Positions 1-9,941 of a DNA stretch of 64,000 bases are shown piece by piece. This DNA is from Ariolimax columbianus (lineage: Eukaryota > Mollusca > Gastropoda > Stylommatophora > Arionidae): positions 75,705,590-75,769,589 of the forward strand of contig JAVGWX010000004.1 of the NCBI GenBank assembly GCA_036924085.1, written 5' to 3'. Position 1 is the first letter of the stretch. Every line of letters starts with the position of its first letter. The position numbers and the translations under genes were made by a program. The notes under the pieces are model-generated. The model searched no databases. It saw only the letters and a list, made by a program, of their open reading frames with translations, and was not told the DNA's origin.

Positions 1-8
1 GACAGTTA

Positions 9-686
9 TTAAGTAACAGCAATTTTATTATAAATTGCCTGGAAGAATATGTACAACAAATAAACTTATTTCAGGACATAAAATGGCTTTTTATACTCCA
101 TGTATGCATTGTGGCAATCGAGCAGTATGCACATGCGCAATATAGTGTACAACATGGCCTTCCCACTGTTAACTTGTTCCATGAAAGAACAACGAGACAT
201 TATTCTTTTTTTTTAAAGTGTGAAACCTTCTGAAATTTACAGAAGAATAAAGGTTCAGTATGGCAACAGTTGTTTGAGTCAGGAGAGAGTGTATGAATGG
301 GTAGAAAGATTTCAAAACGGGAGACAAAATATAATTGATGAACCTGAGTGTGTGAAAACAGCAAGTGGGGCAAATTACACAGTGAAACAGTAGATCAACC
401 AGCTAGCCCGTGGCAACAGGCAAGTCACTATTGGAGAAATAGTCAAAGATTTCAACATGAGTCATGGCAATGAGCACAAAATTGTCCATGATGAACTCGG
501 TTATAGGAAAGTGTGTAGCAGATGGGTCACAAGAGGAGGTGTCAAATTGGTTAAAGGTCACACCAAAAGACTTCTTTTTCTAGAGGACATCTACAAGCTA
601 ATGGACAAAGGTAAAAAAAAATGGCACAAAGTTCTGGTTCGTACTCTTGTAAAAATGTTATTAATAAAATTGCTGTTACCGTAATT
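9..686 (+). mobile_element. Non-autonomous mariner-like element, copy 1
   Basis: The ends are inverted repeats: bases 13-28 (gtaacagcaattttatta type) match the reverse complement of about 661-678, and both ends have TA next to them. The interior from about 215 encodes a relic of the N-terminal helix-turn-helix DNA-binding part of a mariner/SETMAR-type transposase, with motifs KPSEIYRRIK, VYEWVERF and GYRKVCSRWV. The DDE/D catalytic domain is absent, because the sequence runs from the HTH straight into the right terminal repeat. One in-frame stop (tag, about 391) lies inside the HTH. It is therefore an internally deleted, transposase-dead element. A second diverged copy is at 57.86-59.78 kb. 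The TIR match is seen directly; the family assignment rests on HTH_48-like motifs. Confidence 0.75.
457..684 (+). pseudogene. Mariner-like transposase HTH remnant
   Basis: This open stretch of 75 codons carries the second HTH of a mariner-like transposase (VTIGEIVKDFNMSHG, then GYRKVCSRWV) and then diverges. The first HTH lies upstream in a frame broken by a stop. The proline-arginine-leucine linker and catalytic domain expected next are missing. It ends at the right terminal repeat, so the last residues are TIR sequence rather than protein. No function is expected beyond possible mobilisation in trans through the TIRs. Confidence 0.6.
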
Positions 687-1036
687 AATGAATGTCCCTT
701 GTATTATAAGTTACACCTCCTAAACATGAAAGCAGACAGCTAATCCAGAAGTGGTTGGTACTGTACCATCCTGATGGTTGATGGCTATCATGAGGGATGT
801 GGGTGACCAAAGGAAATGTCAGAGAGTGCAGCAGAACTCAGTGTAAAAGGTAAATACTTACAGATACAAGTATGGGTCAATTTTACATGAGCACATATAG
901 TCTATATAAACATTTGGTTCAGTTTGTGCAATAAGACAAACAAAATAACACCAAAGATGCAGCATCAAAGCCTTCATCTGAGACAAAAAAACTAACAAAA
1001 ACACCAATACAATGCTTGAAATACTTGGAATCCTGG
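687..1036. other. Unassigned spacer
   Basis: This holds the flank between the mariner-like element and the (GAA)n tail of the LINE on the right. The minus-strand RNase H reading frame runs into this region only because the GAA tail has no stop; that extension is not real protein. I see nothing else. Confidence 0.5.
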
Positions 1037-1059
1037 TATTCTTCTTCTTCTTCTTTTTC

Positions 1060-1877
1060 TTACGCTGTCTGACGTCAACCTTTATTTTTTCGAAAAAAAC
1101 AGCGGTCATCCTGAGGCTGTCGACACTGCCATAGAGCTTGTCTAGTGTTGCCACTGGTGATGGCCACATCTGCTCTCTCTGGTCCTCGTATGTCGGACAG
1201 TTTTGCAGTAAATGCTCAGCGGTCGTTTTCCCTGTACCACAGGAGCATTCGTCAGTGCCACCTATCTTCAATTTGTTGAATAGGTGGTACCTCAGTCTAT
1301 TGTGGCCAGTGCGAAGTCTGAAGACCACGGCCTGCTCTTTTCTGTTCAACTGGTAATAGGCATCGTTTTTTGTGTAGCCAGTATGTTCTGTTTCCCATTT
1401 GGTCATGTATCTAGCTCTAATAAGCCGTTTTGACTCTTCGTATGTCATACTAGTATCTGGTTGTGGTAGTCTTGCACCTTCTTTTGCCAGTCTGTCTGCC
1501 TCCTCGTTGCCTTGGATGTTGCAGTGGGATGGAACCCACTGTACCACTACTCTTTTTGGTGCGGACTGCTGGCATAGTTGACAGAGTACTGCTCTTAAAT
1601 CATTAAGTTCTGTATTTTTCTGGCTTTTTTGTGCTGTGACTACAGCAAGGGCATCTGTAAGCAGGACTATATGGCTTTCATTCCTTTTACCTGTCACCAT
1701 TTCTTCCACTGCCGCCCTCAGTGCCTCTGCCTCCGCTCTGAAATTGCTTGTGTATTTTCCAGTTGCCAATGACAGTGTTATTTTTCTGCCATTTGGTAGG
1801 CTCAGGAATGCCCCTGCCCCTCCGTTCTGTGTCGTGTTTGTTACAGCACCGTCGGTGTATGCATGGGTCCCGTCCAT
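1060..1877 (-). pseudogene. LINE A RNase H domain and C-terminal Cys/His motif
   Basis: This frame encodes a ribonuclease H domain that would remove the RNA strand during element replication. Catalytic acidic residues are visible: YTDGA (D9), FRAEAEAL (E49), LLTDA (D74), and H118 with D128 in the WVPSH to GNEEAD block. After it comes a C-terminal LINE motif with FRLRTGHNRLR, then CSCGTGKTTAEHLLQNCP, a Cys-Cys-His-Cys arrangement. The domain ends near KVDVRQR; the run of lysines after that is the (GAA)n tail read through. The region is uninterrupted, unlike the RT. Confidence 0.85.
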
Positions 1878-2321
1878 GCTTGGGTAGTTTTTCGTTATGT
1901 ACCTCAGGGTTGTATCTCTTCTTTATTTTTCAGTCTGGCAGTTTTTGTTTCAAATATCTGGTATATTTTCTACCACCTCTGGAAATATATGCTGCCTCTA
2001 GGTAGGTTTTCCAACAGTAGGGATGGGCTTTGGTGTTGTTAGTGCATTCATGGGATCTTCGCTCCTCTTTGCTTTGGCTATTTCTGCAAAGTTTCTCCGC
2101 TTTAGTTTCTTATTTCCGAAATTGTTTAGTCTCTGGGGCATTGGATGGTCAGTCAGTCTTCTGAATTTCTCTGCTTCCTGCTGGGCTCTGCAGTCTCTTC
2201 TGTCGGTCATGGATTGCAGTTTTGTAATCTTTTCAAGTTCTACAATTGGCGTTGACTTCATGCCTCCTGTTATAACTCTCGTGGCTTGGTTTTGGAGTTT
2301 GCAAATTTTATCGAAGTTCGC

Positions 2322-3975
2322 CTATGCTGCTGTTGTCCATGCTGCAATGCCATACTTGAGAACTGGTCTCACTCTTCCAGTGTACAATTTCTTTAGTATA
2401 CTTTCGTCTGCTCCCCAGCTTGTGCCAGCAAGTTTCCTCATGATTGTCATTCTTTCTCTGGCTCTCATTCGGTTTCTCTCGATCTGATTTTTCCATGTCA
2501 TGCGCCGATCAAATGTGAATCCCAGGTAGTTTGGCTTGTTGTTTGGCTGCAGGTATTTGCCGTTAAGACTTAATTTGGTGTTTTGGGGTTTGTTTGATAG
2601 CGAGAATATCGTACATGTTGTTTTTTCCTCGTTTATTTTGACTAGCCATGAGTTCGCCCACTCTTCCAGCGATGTTAGGGCCTGCTGCATCCGATTACTT
2701 GCTATGGCGAGATTCTTTTCAGAGGTCCACATAGCCAGATCGTCTGCAAACATTGAGCTGTGGACTCTTCTTGGTATATTCTCTGTGATGTTGTTTATAT
2801 ACACCAGTAAAAGTGTGGGAGACAGTACTCCCCCTTGGGGTATTCCCTACTCAAGTGTCACCTTTTTGCTCATCTGCCCTTGTACTTGAACTCTGGCTGT
2901 TCTGTTTTCGAGGTAGTGGCTGATCCATCTGTACATTTTCCCACAAACTTCACTTCTTCGTAGCTTGACTTTTAGTCCCTCTTTCCACACCTTGTCAAAG
3001 GCCTTCTCTTAATCCACCCAAACCGCTACTGTGTGTTTTTTCTCCTGGTAAGCACCCTCTATTTCCTGGGCTATGAGAGTGATCTCTGGTCCTCAGTGGA
3101 TCTGTGCTGTCTAAAGCCTGCTTGCTGTGGAATTAGTAGGTGTTTTTCTTCCAGATGCCACATCAGTCTGGTGTTTATCATACGCTCCATCAGTTTTCCT
3201 ACACAGCTCAGTAGACTGATAGGCCTGTATCCATTTGGATCTGTTCTATCTTTTTCTTTCTTTGGTACTGGTATAAGTACAGCGTCTTTCCATGCCTGCG
3301 GTACAATTCCCCTTTTCCAGCTTTGGTTCAGGACTGATAGTAACTTCCTCTTTGCTGTTTGGCCCAACCCCATCTGCATTTCGTTTGTTACCCCATCTTT
3401 TCCGGGCGATTTCTTTTTCTTGAAAGTTCTCATGGCCTCTTCCATTTTATTCATTGTTAGTTTTGCCATCATGTGCTCCTCTGGTGCCATATTGATGTTG
3501 TCGTGGCTCTTTTGTTCTTCACTAATGTCTGTGTGCCTGTCTGTAGGGACATCAATGTGGTTTGCTCTGGCATAATGTTCTATAAAGGCGTTTGCTGCTT
3601 TTTTTTCCAGTAAGCATGTTTTTGCCCTGCTTGATGGTAATTTATTTGATGGTGTTTCGTCATTCATGGCTCTGACTAACTTCCATAATTTGTTCCCTTC
3701 TTTATCTAAATTGAGGCTTTCTGTTTTGTTTTTCCAGCTGTCTCTTGTTATTTGGTTTAGTGTTCTTTGTATTTCGGCGTGATAGCCTTGAGGGCGATAT
3801 TTGCCTCCATAGATTGTTCTCTCTCTGCCATGTTCCTAGCATTTGAGACTTCGTCTAACGCTTTCTGCAATTCATCATTCCAATATGGCTTATAGTTTTT
3901 CCTTGCCTGTCTTGGGATGGTTTCGGTGGCTGCTTGCATTATTGCTTTGCTTAGGCTTTCCACCATAGGTTTCAT
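2322..3975 (-). pseudogene. LINE A reverse transcriptase (broken)
   Basis: Three minus-strand stretches make up one RT. The part at 3975-3757 holds the linker after the endonuclease. The part at 3667-3071 holds the fingers (SPGKDGVTNEM, VLIPVPKK, NGYRPISLLSCVGKLMERM, QAGFRQHRST). The part at 2804-2322 holds the palm and thumb, with the catalytic MFADDLAMW motif and NYLGFTFD. Between them the reading is VD-stop-EKAFDKVW and LE-stop-GIPQGGVLSP, with stops at 3009-3011 and 2847-2849, so each of these conserved blocks contains a nonsense codon. The catalytic FADD itself is intact. Confidence 0.85.
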
Positions 3976-4055
3976 ATTGTTATTTTGTGTGTTGATGGTT
4001 TCACACAGCCCATCTGCCAGAATTGCAATCTGTCCCAGTCGGCTCGTTTATAGTT

Positions 4056-4823
4056 TCAACGCGGGAACGGTTTTATTTCCTGTGGGCCTACTTCCATAGC
4101 AATTTCTAGCCTAATTGGCCTGTGGTCGCTACCTGCCAATTGGTTGAGCACCTGGCGGTCTATTTTGTGGTGAATATCCACCGTGGAAAAGGCCAAGCCT
4201 GGAGTAGAGGTGGTATGCCATGTTCTAGAATAAAAGCTAGGGCTGTCCTCTGGCCTATTGATAAGATAGAGATTTGTGTCTATCTCCCAGTCTTCCACTT
4301 CATCACCTCTGTTGTCTGTGTCCGAATATCCCCATCTCTCCGAGTGGCTGTTGAAGTCTCCAACTACTAGGCAGCTGGAGTCCTTTATTTCCATACTCGA
4401 GAGCGACAGGTCTTTGTTGGGTGGGCCATACAGGTTGAAGATGGGGATCTTCGTTTCTTGTGTCATTATGTCGACTCCTACAATTTCTGCTTGTCCAGTG
4501 TGATTGACAGCTACCGCGCTACTCGGTATGCAGTTACGTGTCAGTATCAGAACTCCTCCTTTGTGACCTTCTCTATCAAAACGGAAGGTCTGGTATCCTC
4601 TGATTGAGAATTTGTGGTTGTTGTTGAGGTGTGTTTCTTGGATACATGCCACGTCAATTTTACCTTCATGCAGGTGATGTGTTAGGGAAATCTTTTTGTT
4701 AATGACTCCCTCCGCATTCCACTGTAGTATTCTTGAGGGTCTTGGGTTTTTGGTCAATAGTTTTTGCCCCATCACCTTGTGCCTTGACTCCACAGCACAT
4801 GGGTGGGTGACCACCAGTAGCAT
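4056..4823 (-). pseudogene. LINE A endonuclease domain (EEP family)
   Basis: This 255-codon frame encodes an exonuclease-endonuclease-phosphatase domain that would nick target DNA to prime reverse transcription. Visible motifs are ILQWNAEG (about residues 32-39), ACIQETH (59-65, with the metal-binding Glu), VVGDFNSH in the middle, and the C-terminal AGSDHRPI with the catalytic Asp-His pair. All key residues seem to be present. The domain is open from about residue 30 to the SDHRP motif. The true ORF2 start is not certain, because an overlapping frame (4974-4699) continues upstream. Confidence 0.85.
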
Positions 4824-5127
4824 TAGGTGGGCCCCTTAGAGGCGTGGGGCCTGGCACTCTTGCTGCCTTTCGGGACTCCACAGGATGAGCACCACACTTT
4901 TTTCTGTTAGGTTGAACCGTCATCATACAGCGATTTACGTTGCACTGTTTCGTTAAGCCTGTGGCCCAGTGCATCCGATTGCAACAGGTGTTTCTGTTTG
5001 CCCTCCTTATCCTTTGGCTGTCCCCAGCCTATCTGCAAGGCAGCAGTTGTTTGAGGTCAGTTGTCTCTCTTAGGGAAGTTGTCTTCCAGGACTATCGAGT
5101 CTTCTCCACTCGTGTCTATAGGGTTTG

Positions 5128-5479
5128 GTGATGATATGATATGATGGACTATGTACTAGTTTGTACTATCCCGGAAAAGAGGCAGTCCAGTGTGTCTGTG
5201 TCCCAGGATCGTCACGTCCTGCCAGAAACGTAGCATATGCATGTGAGTGGGGTATCTCCTTGCTCCCTTTATTTTCTCGACTCCTCTGTAGTGATGGTAC
5301 GCCTAGCATTCCCCGCCACCTGGGAGGTTGTCACAATAGGGACGAGGTGCAATGTCCGTTGGCCTACATCTCTTCTGCGTCCATTGGGATGACTGATAGC
5401 AGACAGAGGTAAAGAGCGAGGCAGGAGTGCATTTAACCAGGGGACAAGCCTGGTCATGGCACGAAGATGTTGTTCGCCT
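5128..5479. other. Spacer next to the 28S fragment, unassigned
   Basis: It begins with a short ATGAT-type simple repeat and continues into sequence that would lie just downstream of 28S rRNA on the minus strand. It could be rDNA spacer carried along with the 28S piece, but I cannot confirm this by eye. Confidence 0.35.
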
Positions 5480-6226
5480 GGTGTGCGGACATATCTCATG
5501 ATCAGGGGCTGAGTCTCAACAGTTCGCAGTGAGGTGGCTGCTCTACTGCTTACGACACCCCGACCGAGAACTAAGTCTTCTAATAGTGGTTTCACACCTC
5601 AACGCCGTATGTGGTGAATATCGAGCAGCTCCCCGCCCGCTTTGATCGGTGGGACGGCAGAGACCTTTTTCTGTGGCTCGACCGGGTTGGGCTGAGACGC
5701 GAGCCCCAGGTCCCAACCATGTCGTTGCCTCCCGTCGCAGTGGTGCTGAGATTCAAGGCGGGATTCCAGCTTAGAGGCGTTCGGCCGTAATCCCTCAGAT
5801 GGTAGCCTCGCACCATTGGCTTATCAGCCAGGCACGTGGATCAAGTGTCTGAGACCTGCGACTCCTCTCGAATTGAGCAGGATTACCGTAGCAACGCCCT
5901 GTCATTAGTAGGGTAAAACTGACCTGTCTTCCGAGGGTCTAATACCAGCACCCGTTCCCTATTAGACCCAACGAATCAAGAGAGAGCTTTTAGTCAGCCA
6001 ATGATCAAGTGTCTGAAACCTGCGATTCCTCTCGGATTGAGCAGGATTTCCGTAGCAACGCCCTGTCATTAGTAGGGTAAACCTGACCTGTCTTCCGAGG
6101 GTCTAATACCAGCACCCGTTCCCTATTAGACCCAACGAATCAAGAGAGAGCTATTAGTCAGTCAATGACCAAGTGTCTGAAACCTGTGATTCCTATCGGA
6201 TTGAGCAGGATTACCGTAGCAGCGCT
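5480..6226 (-). rRNA. 28S rRNA 3'-region fragment, diverged and partly duplicated
   Basis: Reading the minus strand gives recognisable landmarks of the 3' part of large-subunit rRNA: CTAATAGGGAACG, then AGACAGGTCAGTTTTACCCT, GTAATCCTGCTCA, GAGAGGA, GGCTGATAAGCCAATGG, GCTACCATCTG, AACGCCTCTAAG, AATCCCGCC and, near the end, GAGACTCAGCCCC. The strongly conserved block around the sarcin-ricin/peptidyl-transferase side shows many substitutions (for example CAATTCGAG where CAGTACGAG is usual), so this looks like a pseudogene or rRNA-derived insertion, not a functional repeat unit. Within it a 164-bp unit is repeated in tandem (two full units and a third of about 55 bp). Only this end of 28S is present; 18S and 5.8S are not seen. 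Confidence 0.75.
5841..6226 (-). repeat. 164-bp tandem duplication within 28S-like sequence
   Basis: The motif caagtgtctga recurs at 5842, 6006 and 6170, exactly 164 bp apart. Units 1 and 2 are complete and nearly identical; unit 3 stops after about 55 bp at the junction with the LINE fragment on the right. Confidence 0.85.
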
Positions 6227-6676
6227 CCTAAGAGGAGGGCTGATACATGCACTATTTCTTCCTACATTGTGTTACAAATGTCACATAAGAGTAAGCTCCA
6301 GAGCTGTGAGAGGCGCTGTGTGAGAAGTGCAGCCGGAAAGACAATCCGTGACCGAATCTGCAACTCCACACTAAGGCAGGTAGTGGGTACAAACACAGTT
6401 AGTAACTACATTGAAGTACAACAAATCCAGTGGTTTGGTCATTTAGTCAGAATGTATTATAACCAGCCTGCAGCAAGAGCATATCATGTGCAGGTTTTCG
6501 GTCCACAAGCAAGGGGCAGACCTCGACGTCGGTGGTTCAAAGGTGGCTCTGACACTCTCAGGAAGTTACACATGGCAACAGCCTAAGCTTCCCACTTGGC
6601 AATAACAAGAAATCTACGCATCCTACTTCTCCGCATGACAAGAGCAGTAGGATAAAAGAAGAAGAAAAAAAGAGAA
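6227..6676 (+). pseudogene. LINE RT C-terminal fragment with (GAA)n tail
   Basis: The frame reads through a typical post-RT C-terminal region: RDRICNSTLRQVVG, then IQWFGHLVRM and a basic ARGRPRRRWFKG motif. These are common at the ends of many LINE polymerases. It stops at 6586 and the DNA ends with an A-rich GAAGAAGAAA run at about 6655-6676, which I take as the 3' tail. It abuts the 28S-like piece on its 5' side, so it is strongly 5' truncated. Confidence 0.75.
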
Positions 6677-6689
6677 CTCTAATGCAAAG

Positions 6690-7096
6690 TCTGTGCTGTT
6701 CTATGCCTCTGACCTACGGAGAGTCCAAAAGGTTTATTAGGGCCAGATACATGGCCAAATTGGAAACAGAGCATACTGGCTACACAAAAAATGATGCTTA
6801 TTACCAGTTGAACAGAAGAGAGCAGGTCATGGTCTTCAGACTCCGCACAGGCCACAACAGACTGAGGTACCACCTATTCAATAAACTTAAGATAGGTGCT
6901 ACTGACGAATGCACCTGTGATACAGGGAAAATGACCGCTGAACATCTGCTGCAAAATTGCCCGACATATGAGGACCAGAGAAAGCACCAGTGCCAACACT
7001 AGACAAGCTCTATGGCAGTGTCGACAGCCTCAGAATGACTGCTGCTTTCTTTGAATAAATTCAAGTTGACGTGTGACAGCATACGAAGAAGAAGTA
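6690..7096 (+). mobile_element. LINE A 3'-end fragment (RNase H C-terminus)
   Basis: This plus-strand piece is a second copy of the LINE A 3' end: LTYGESKRFIRARYMAK, FRLRTGHNRLRYH, then CTCDTGKMTAEHLLQNCP, closely matching the C-terminal half of the element at 1-5 kb. It ends with acgaagaagaag at about 7083-7094. It starts inside the RNase H domain, so it is 5' truncated. A frame disruption occurs after YEDQRK. Confidence 0.85.
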
Positions 7097-7216
7097 TGCC
7101 TCTGAAACATGGAGAAAAACAAAAACAACAACACCAAAAAATAGTACAGACTTATAAATAGGTGCCTGCTGCCGAATAGAGAAATGGTATAAGTTCTCTA
7201 ATATGGAAATGTTGGA

Positions 7217-7989
7217 GAGAATCAGACAGAGGGTTTTATAGCTGGGAGGTAAAGGCTCTAGACTCTAAATATACAGAATCAGACAGATGGTTTTATAGTT
7301 GAGAGGTAAAGGCTCTAGACTATAAATATACAGAATCAGACAGAGAGTTTTATAGCTGAGAGGTAAAGGCTCTACTCTAAATATACAGAATCAGACAGAG
7401 GGTTTTATAGCTGAGAAGTAAAGGCTCTAGACTCTAAATATACAGAATCAGACAGAGGGTTTTATAGCTGAGAGGTAAAGGATCTAGACTCTAAATATAC
7501 AGAATCAGACAGAGGGTTTTATAGCTGAGAGGTAAAGGCTCTACACTCTAAATATACAGAATCAGACAGAGGGTTTTATAGCTGAGAGGTAAAGGTTCTG
7601 ACTCTAAATATACAGAATCAGAGGGTTTTATAGCTGAGAGGTAAAGGCTTTAGACTCTAAATATACAGAATCAGACAGGGTTTTATAGCTGAGAGGTAAA
7701 GGCTCTAGACTCTAAATATACAGAATCAGAGGGTTTTATAGCTGAGAGGTAAAGGTTCTAGACTCTAAATATACAGAATCAGAAGGTTTTATAGCTGAGA
7801 GGTAAAGGTTCTAGACTCTAAATATACAGAATCAGACAGTGGGTTTTATAGCTGAGAGGTAAAGGCTCTACTCTAAATATACAGAATCAGACAGAGGGTT
7901 TTATAGCTGAGAGGTAAAGGCTCTACTCTAAATATACAGAATCAGACAGAGGGTTTTATAGCTGAGAGGTAAAGGCTCTAGACTCTAAA
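7217..7989 (+). repeat. Minisatellite, about 57-bp unit, 14 copies
   Basis: The unit contains agaatcagacagagggtttt then atagctgagaggtaaagg and ends ctctagactctaaatatac. I count 14 occurrences of the tttatag core. Length varies between units (about 51-57 bp) by loss of acag or of ctagac-type blocks. It lies downstream of the second ACSS exon on the minus strand, so probably within an intron. Confidence 0.9.
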
Positions 7990-8397
7990 TGAGTGCGTAA
8001 AATGGTAGGGTTTTGAATCAAGCAAGTTTGAAACGGCCTCTGACCCAAGAGAAATGAGATCAGCATCTAGTCATGTTAGAGATTGATGAAAAACATGGAG
8101 ACCCTGTGTACTTGTTGTGTACATAAAATTACCCTTGGCAGTAGAAAATCAATAAAAGTAGCCACTGTTTGGACAACATTCTAAAAGTAAAGAAATTACT
8201 GCCCAATACGCATTCTACCTTCCCTCAGGACTAGTAAGTCGCAGAAAGTAAAATATTGCAAAACAAAGAACATATTACGGATAGCTTTTGGCTACCTGGC
8301 AGCAGGCCTAACCTGCTGCAGTGGTGGCCTCAAAAAGGAAGAATGCCTTTATTTTAAATTTAATATGTTGAGAGTGTTTCAATATCTTGTCTCTTAC

Positions 8398-8586
8398 CTC
8401 CGCATGAGTTATCCTAGTGGACAATTCTTTTGCTGCAAAACCTCCAAACACTAGAGAGTGCACAGCTCCAATCCTTGCAGAAGCAAGCATTGCAATCACT
8501 GCCTCTGGAATCATAGGCATATAGATGAGGACTCGATCCCCTGCCTTCACACCCAGAACTGTCAGGGCTCCAGCAAAGTCCTCTAC
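8398..8586 (-). CDS. ACSS3: Short-chain acyl-CoA synthetase (ACSS3/PrpE type), internal exon
   Basis: This 189-bp exon (63 codons, phase 0 at both ends) starts after an acceptor (ttacag at 8592-8587) and ends at a donor, GAG|GTAAGA (8397). It encodes [19 protein letters not shown], then [29 protein letters not shown] and [12 protein letters not shown]. This is the N-terminal part of the AMP-forming acyl-CoA synthetase fold, which activates acetate or propionate with ATP to an acyl-adenylate and then acyl-CoA. FGGFA-x-KELS-x-RI is typical of the ACSS3/PrpE branch; the ACSS1/2 branch has FAGFS at this place. Exon 14542-14686 joins it in phase. Continued reading past 8398 (KILKHSQHI) is intron. 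The P-loop, adenylation core and C-terminal domain are not in the window. The symbol is a family-level assignment. Confidence 0.88.
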
Positions 8587-8832
8587 CTGTAATCAATGTA
8601 AATAATTTCCTAGATTTGTCTTAATGAGAAAAACCTACATATCTTTGCTTACTGACAAGTGTAAAATATGTTATCAATTATTGTGGTTTACTCTCACAAG
8701 TAACTTTCATGAATTGTCAACATCGCATAGTACTGACGTCACTCAGTAACACATAGTCTCAAAGTAACATTTGACATTTCACTTTCAATTAGCTCAGTTG
8801 ATGGGACGGAAGGCTTAATGTTTAGTCAGGCA
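8587..8832. other. Intron sequence, nothing recognised
   Basis: This is AT-rich intron DNA upstream of the ACSS exon. No coding or repeat signal was recognised before the interspersed repeat at 8833. Confidence 0.5.
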
Positions 8833-8995
8833 AAAATATACTGATCAGACATGTTAGTCAGGGTCAGGCAAAACATACAGGCCAAGACCCTACATACAGG
8901 CCAAGACCCTCACCTTGGCTTCCTCATAGCCCTTCCTGAAAACTGACTGTTTCTATGGCAGCCTGGCTAACAAGGTGAGGGATCAACGTGATCGC
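8833..8995 (+). repeat. Interspersed repeat family R, partial copy
   Basis: The sequence tactgatcagacatgttagt followed by cagggtcaggcaaaacata recurs at 35.55 kb, and the following block (gcctggctaac-aggtgaggg, atcaacgtgatc) is also shared. A 22-bp stretch containing ggccaagaccct is locally doubled here. Other partial members are at 41.2 kb and 43.9 kb. Confidence 0.7.
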
Positions 8996-9220
8996 AAAAC
9001 CATCTGCAAAACGAAGGTTGGTAATCATTCGGCCCCCTATCTTGACAGTACCAACGTGACCTCCAAGTGCCTCACTCATAATTCCCTCAAGAAATATATT
9101 GAAAAGAGTGTACAACCCTGTCTGACACCAACTGATGTGCGAAACCAGTCCCTTCGCCTCCCATTCATAAGAACTGCGCTGGGCGCCTTGTCATACAGGT
9201 GTTCAAGGACCTTTATAATA
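8924..9220 (-). pseudogene. LINE RT palm fragment (downstream half, split by insertion)
   Basis: The minus strand reads IIKVLEHLYDKA, then a WFRTSVGVRQGCTLFNIF-like block, HVGTVKIGGRMITNLRFADG. The last is the catalytic RT box in a decayed form (FADG in place of FADD). The upstream half of the same RT continues on the far side of a 721-bp insertion at 9221-9941. The extreme 3' end overlaps repeat family R. Confidence 0.75.
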
Positions 9221-9941
9221 ATAGTTGTCCATCACAAGTGATGAAGACCACTCTCTTTGTTCAGCCGTGTGGACATTCGTATCTCTTGCTGTGTCCGCTG
9301 AAATGGGTGACTTGCGCGGTGACTTGGATTAAAGTGAGGAAGAAACTGCGCCTTTTGTTAACCTCACTCACAGAGCCTAAGCTACCTTTTGCCAGTGGCA
9401 AGACATTCATCAAGACGACGGGAGATAGCATAGGATGCAGATTTTGTCTCAGGGTTACCACCGAAGCCTTTCCGTGAACATGTAACCCGCAGGGTAGAAA
9501 GGTGGGATGGCATCTAACGAAGTTTGTCGTGCCTTTTCAATAACCACAAGAGGTCGTATGGACAACACTCAGCGTGTGAGTGAGTCTGGCATCTCTCCCC
9601 AGCTGTATTCATCTCATCATAGTAGCATCTAAAATTCCCACACGCCAAATTCGTGAAGGTGAACCGGCAGAACTAACCCGTGAAATACGACACAGGTATA
9701 AGCGTAGTGCCATTCAGCCGGCGTCCAGACCAGGATAAACGGATGGAAGAAATCACAAAAAAAGAACGAAATAACAAGTCCCGACGGAAAACAACACCAC
9801 GTTTCCATGAACACAAGTGTAAGTCGTCGACTAGTGTGAATTCCAGACAAATCCATGGTCTTGCGGCATCCATAATGATCCAAAACAGTAGAGAAATGTA
9901 GACTCGAAGCCAGTTATAGTGCCATCTTTGCCAGATTTTTT
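9221..9941. mobile_element. Unclassified insertion (family X), 721 bp, with 15-bp target-site duplication
   Basis: The 15-mer aggacctttataata occurs at 9206-9220 and again at 9942-9956. In both places it is part of the RT coding sequence (IIKVL), so the DNA between interrupts the RT and the 15-mer is a target-site duplication. The inserted sequence has no convincing ORF: frames of 63-92 codons exist but none resembles a known protein. A portion (ataaccacaagaggtc and cactcagcgtgtgagt) recurs in inverse orientation at about 34.71-34.82 kb, so it is a repeated family. A T run is at its plus-strand right edge (gattttttt), meaning an A run starts it on the minus strand. Class unknown; the 15-bp TSD favours a retroposon. 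Confidence 0.7.

Larger units (their letters stand above)
1037..5127 (-). mobile_element. Near full-length RNase H-bearing non-LTR retrotransposon (LINE A), inactivated
   Basis: Read on the minus strand, about 4.1 kb contains the expected order: a short upstream ORF (4974-4699), an apurinic-type endonuclease, a reverse transcriptase, an RNase H domain with a Cys/His C-terminal motif, and a 3' tail of (GAA)n at 1037-1060. The order resembles jockey/I-group elements that carry RNase H. The right boundary is placed where the sequence changes to an ATGATATGATATGATGG simple repeat at about 5128; it is approximate. In-frame stops break pol at 3009-3011 (inside the VD-x-EKAFDKVW motif) and 2847-2849 (just before GIPQGGVLSP), and there are frame changes elsewhere, so the copy is dead. 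Fragments of the same family lie at 6.69-7.09 kb and 27.73-27.84 kb. Confidence 0.85.

Noticed and set aside
858..1040. C-terminal extension of the RNase H ORF with a Lys run and hydrophobic tail
   Set aside because: The Lys run is the (GAA)n tail of the LINE; the rest is flanking DNA.
2023..3575. Long plus-strand ORFs rich in Phe/Ser/Leu
   Set aside because: They are antisense to the LINE A reverse transcriptase.
5592..5816. 74-codon minus-strand ORF of basic character
   Set aside because: It lies within 28S-like sequence and is a chance frame of rRNA.
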